Shown piece by piece: positions 62,084 through 64,000 of a stretch of 64,000 nt of DNA (within the stretch, counting starts at the first letter, position 1; each line of letters opens with the position of its first letter). Under the pieces are notes generated by a model. That model did not search any database, was not told the DNA's origin, and saw nothing but the letters and a program-made list of their open reading frames with translations. Origin of the DNA: Marivirga tractuosa DSM 4126 (GTDB taxonomy: Bacteria; Bacteroidota; Bacteroidia; Cytophagales; Cyclobacteriaceae); the NCBI RefSeq assembly GCF_000183425.1, contig NC_014759.1:2325001-2389000 (forward strand), given 5' to 3'. A program made the translations under genes and the position numbers.

Positions 62084-64000
62084 CTAAGCCATAGCCTCTT
62101 CCGGTTTATCTTCGTATTCAGATACCGGAATACAGCTGCACATTAAGTTTCTATCACCATAAGCACTGTCAATTCGGCTCACACTTGGCCAGAATTTGCT
62201 TTGACGAACTGATTCTAATGGGAAAACTGCTTTCTCTCTTGAGTAAGGTAACTCCCATTTCTCAGCTAAAGCTACCGACATAGTATGCGGTGCATTTTTC
62301 AACACGTTTTGCTGCGTATCTGCTTTTCCATCAGCTATTTCTTGTATTTCTTTTCTAATTGAAATCATAGCTGTGCAAAATTTATCCAACTCCATTTTAC
62401 TCTCACTTTCAGTAGGCTCAATCATCATTGTGCCTGGCACCGGAAATGAAACGGTAGGAGAATGATATCCATAATCCATTAGTCTTTTAGCGATATCTTC
62501 TACTTCCACACCAAATTCTTTAAACGCTCGGCAATCGATGATCATTTCATGAGCAGCACGTCCTTTCTGATTAGTGTAAAGTACAGGATAGCTTCCCGCT
62601 AATTTCTCTTTAATGTAATTAGCATTTAAAATCGCTAGCTGGGTAGCTTTTTTAAGGCCTTGGCTTCCCATCATAGAGATATAAGCGTAACTTATAGCCA
62701 AGATGCTTGCACTGCCCCAAGGAGCAGCTGAAATAGCTGTAATAGCCTGATTCCCTCCTGTTGGCACCAACGGATTGCCCGGTAAGAAATCTTCTAAGTG
62801 TTCTGCCACACAAATTGGTCCCATCCCTGGTCCGCCACCACCATGTGGAATACAAAACGTTTTATGTAAATTCAAATGGCAAACATCAGCTCCAATATTA
62901 GCTGGAGATGTTAAACCTACTTGAGCATTCATGTTGGCACCGTCCATATAAACTTGACCGCCATTATCATGAACTATTTGACAGATTTCTTGAATACTTT
63001 CTTCAAATACTCCGTGGGTAGAAGGATAAGTTACCATTAAAGCAGCCAAATTATTTTTATACTCTTCAGCCTTTTCCTTTAGGTCCTCTAGATCAATATT
63101 CCCTTGATCATCACATTTTGTGATCACCACTTTCATTCCAGCCATTACCGCACTTGCAGGATTAGTACCATGCGCTGATGAAGGAACTATGGTTACGTTT
63201 CTGTGTTCATCTCCTCTACTTTGGTGATATGCTCTGATCACCATTAAACCGGCATACTCACCTTGAGCACCTGAATTAGGCTGCAATGAAGTAGCGGCAA
63301 ATCCAGTGATTTCAGTTAGCATATTCTCCAACTTGATGAACATTTCTCTATATCCTAAAGCTTGTTCTTTTGGTGCATAAGGATGGATATGTGCCATTTC
63401 AGGCCAAGTGATTGGAATCATTTCAGCCGTTGCATTCAATTTCATAGTGCATGATCCTAAAGAAATCATAGAATGAACCAATGATAGATCTTTATTCTCC
63501 AGCCTTTTGATATATCGCAACATTTCATGCTCAGCATGGAACTGATTGAAAATTGGGTGCTCCATGAATCTGCTTTCACGAATCAACTGTTTTGGCCAGT
63601 CCAACTCTAATGAATCAACTTTATCCTCTACCGAATATTTATTAGCATCTTCATCTACTACCAAAGCGAAGATTTCAATTAATTCTTTTATATCATGAAT
63701 ACGAGTAGTCTCATTTAAAGCAATCGATACAGTATGAGTACCCGTTAAATTTAGATTGATCTTTCTTTCATATAAAATTGAATGAAGTTTCTCTCTCAAT
63801 TTTTCAGATTCAAGTTGAACTGTAATCGTATCGAAGAAATTTTTATTAGTCACTTCATACCCTAAAGTAGTAAGACCATTCGCTAATAACTTTGTCAGGG
63901 AATGAGTTCTTACTGCAATTTTTTTCAAGCCAACAGGGCCGTGATAAACACCGAACATACCTGACATAATTGCCAACAAGACTTGAGCAGTACAAATATT
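62084..64000 (-). CDS. gcvP: Glycine dehydrogenase (P protein), C-terminal two thirds; runs off right edge
   Basis: P protein of the glycine cleavage system, at least 638 aa here; the frame is open to the right edge (it begins with [13 protein letters not shown]), so the N-terminal part is outside. The C-terminal PLP half is complete: [22 protein letters not shown] carries the Schiff-base Lys, and [15 protein letters not shown] and [22 protein letters not shown] are standard. It decarboxylates glycine and passes the methylamine to the H protein lipoyl arm. A single chain as in most Bacteroidota. A terminator lies downstream at 62023-62057. Confidence 0.95.
   Translation of the reverse strand, partial: NICTAQVLLAIMSGMFGVYHGPVGLKKIAVRTHSLTKLLANGLTTLGYEVTNKNFFDTITVQLESEKLREKLHSILYERKINLNLTGTHTVSIALNETTRIHDIKELIEIFALVVDEDANKYSVEDKVDSLELDWPKQLIRESRFMEHPIFNQFHAEHEMLRYIKRLENKDLSLVHSMISLGSCTMKLNATAEMIPITWPEMAHIHPYAPKEQALGYREMFIKLENMLTEITGFAATSLQPNSGAQGEYAGLMVIRAYHQSRGDEHRNVTIVPSSAHGTNPASAVMAGMKVVITKCDDQGNIDLEDLKEKAEEYKNNLAALMVTYPSTHGVFEESIQEICQIVHDNGGQVYMDGANMNAQVGLTSPANIGADVCHLNLHKTFCIPHGGGGPGMGPICVAEHLEDFLPGNPLVPTGGNQAITAISAAPWGSASILAISYAYISMMGSQGLKKATQLAILNANYIKEKLAGSYPVLYTNQKGRAAHEMIIDCRAFKEFGVEVEDIAKRLMDYGYHSPTVSFPVPGTMMIEPTESESKMELDKFCTAMISIRKEIQEIADGKADTQQNVLKNAPHTMSVALAEKWELPYSREKAVFPLESVRQSKFWPSVSRIDSAYGDRNLMCSCIPVSEYEDKPEEAMA

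Overview
The window looks like a chromosomal segment of a gliding, pigmented marine Bacteroidota (order Cytophagales, Marivirga-like). The signs are low G+C, TAnnTTTG-type -7 promoter elements, the gliding lipoprotein GldD, a secreted amylase with a type IX secretion (T9SS) C-terminal tail, a fused SecDF, and a CruF/CrtD-type carotenoid gene pair. The genus is an inference.

Left flank (1-6140, + strand): ordinary core genes, namely a partial M42 peptidase, hpt, adk, obg, grpE, dnaJ and a secreted beta-rich protein. Right flank (32335-64000): a soluble GAF histidine kinase, the carotenoid genes, a T9SS-sorted GH13 amylase, a radical SAM protein, a TPM-domain protein, a TonB receptor, pirin, a fused ABCG-type transporter with a TerB-like N-terminus, several lipoproteins, a PLP decarboxylase, gldD, recG, secDF and a partial gcvP.

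The centre (about 6.2-32 kb) is a mobile gene-cassette array that behaves like an integron but is not a textbook one. A tyrosine recombinase (6695-7813) lies at the left end and points into the array. Its catalytic domain lacks the extra insertion that defines IntI. From 7859 to about 30172 there are about 20 cassettes. Nearly all obey one rule: the first 8-13 nt of a cassette (TTRRRY-like, after a G) are the reverse complement of a box that opens the long imperfect palindrome at the 3' end of the same cassette, and that palindrome ends in (C)GTT. Many palindromes carry one unpaired base in the 5' arm, as attC sites do. They run from about 116 to 242 bp, with several recurring families and internal stems.

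The cargo is mostly small membrane, secreted or lipoprotein genes of unknown function. It also includes a three-gene restriction-modification cassette with its own controller protein and C-box, a Zeta toxin pair, a two-gene HEPN-like unit and a DUF4209-like protein. An IS91-type element with its own tyrosine recombinase has broken one attC. One cassette has lost its attC 3' arm and carries a frameshifted gene. The right edge is eroded: HigBA and DUF433/DUF5615 toxin-antitoxin pairs are followed by half of an attC-like site near 31.8 kb.

Most interesting point: an integron-like system in Bacteroidota that pairs self-identifying cassette ends and oversized attC-like palindromes with a non-IntI recombinase transcribed toward its array. 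No tRNA, rRNA or CRISPR array was seen.
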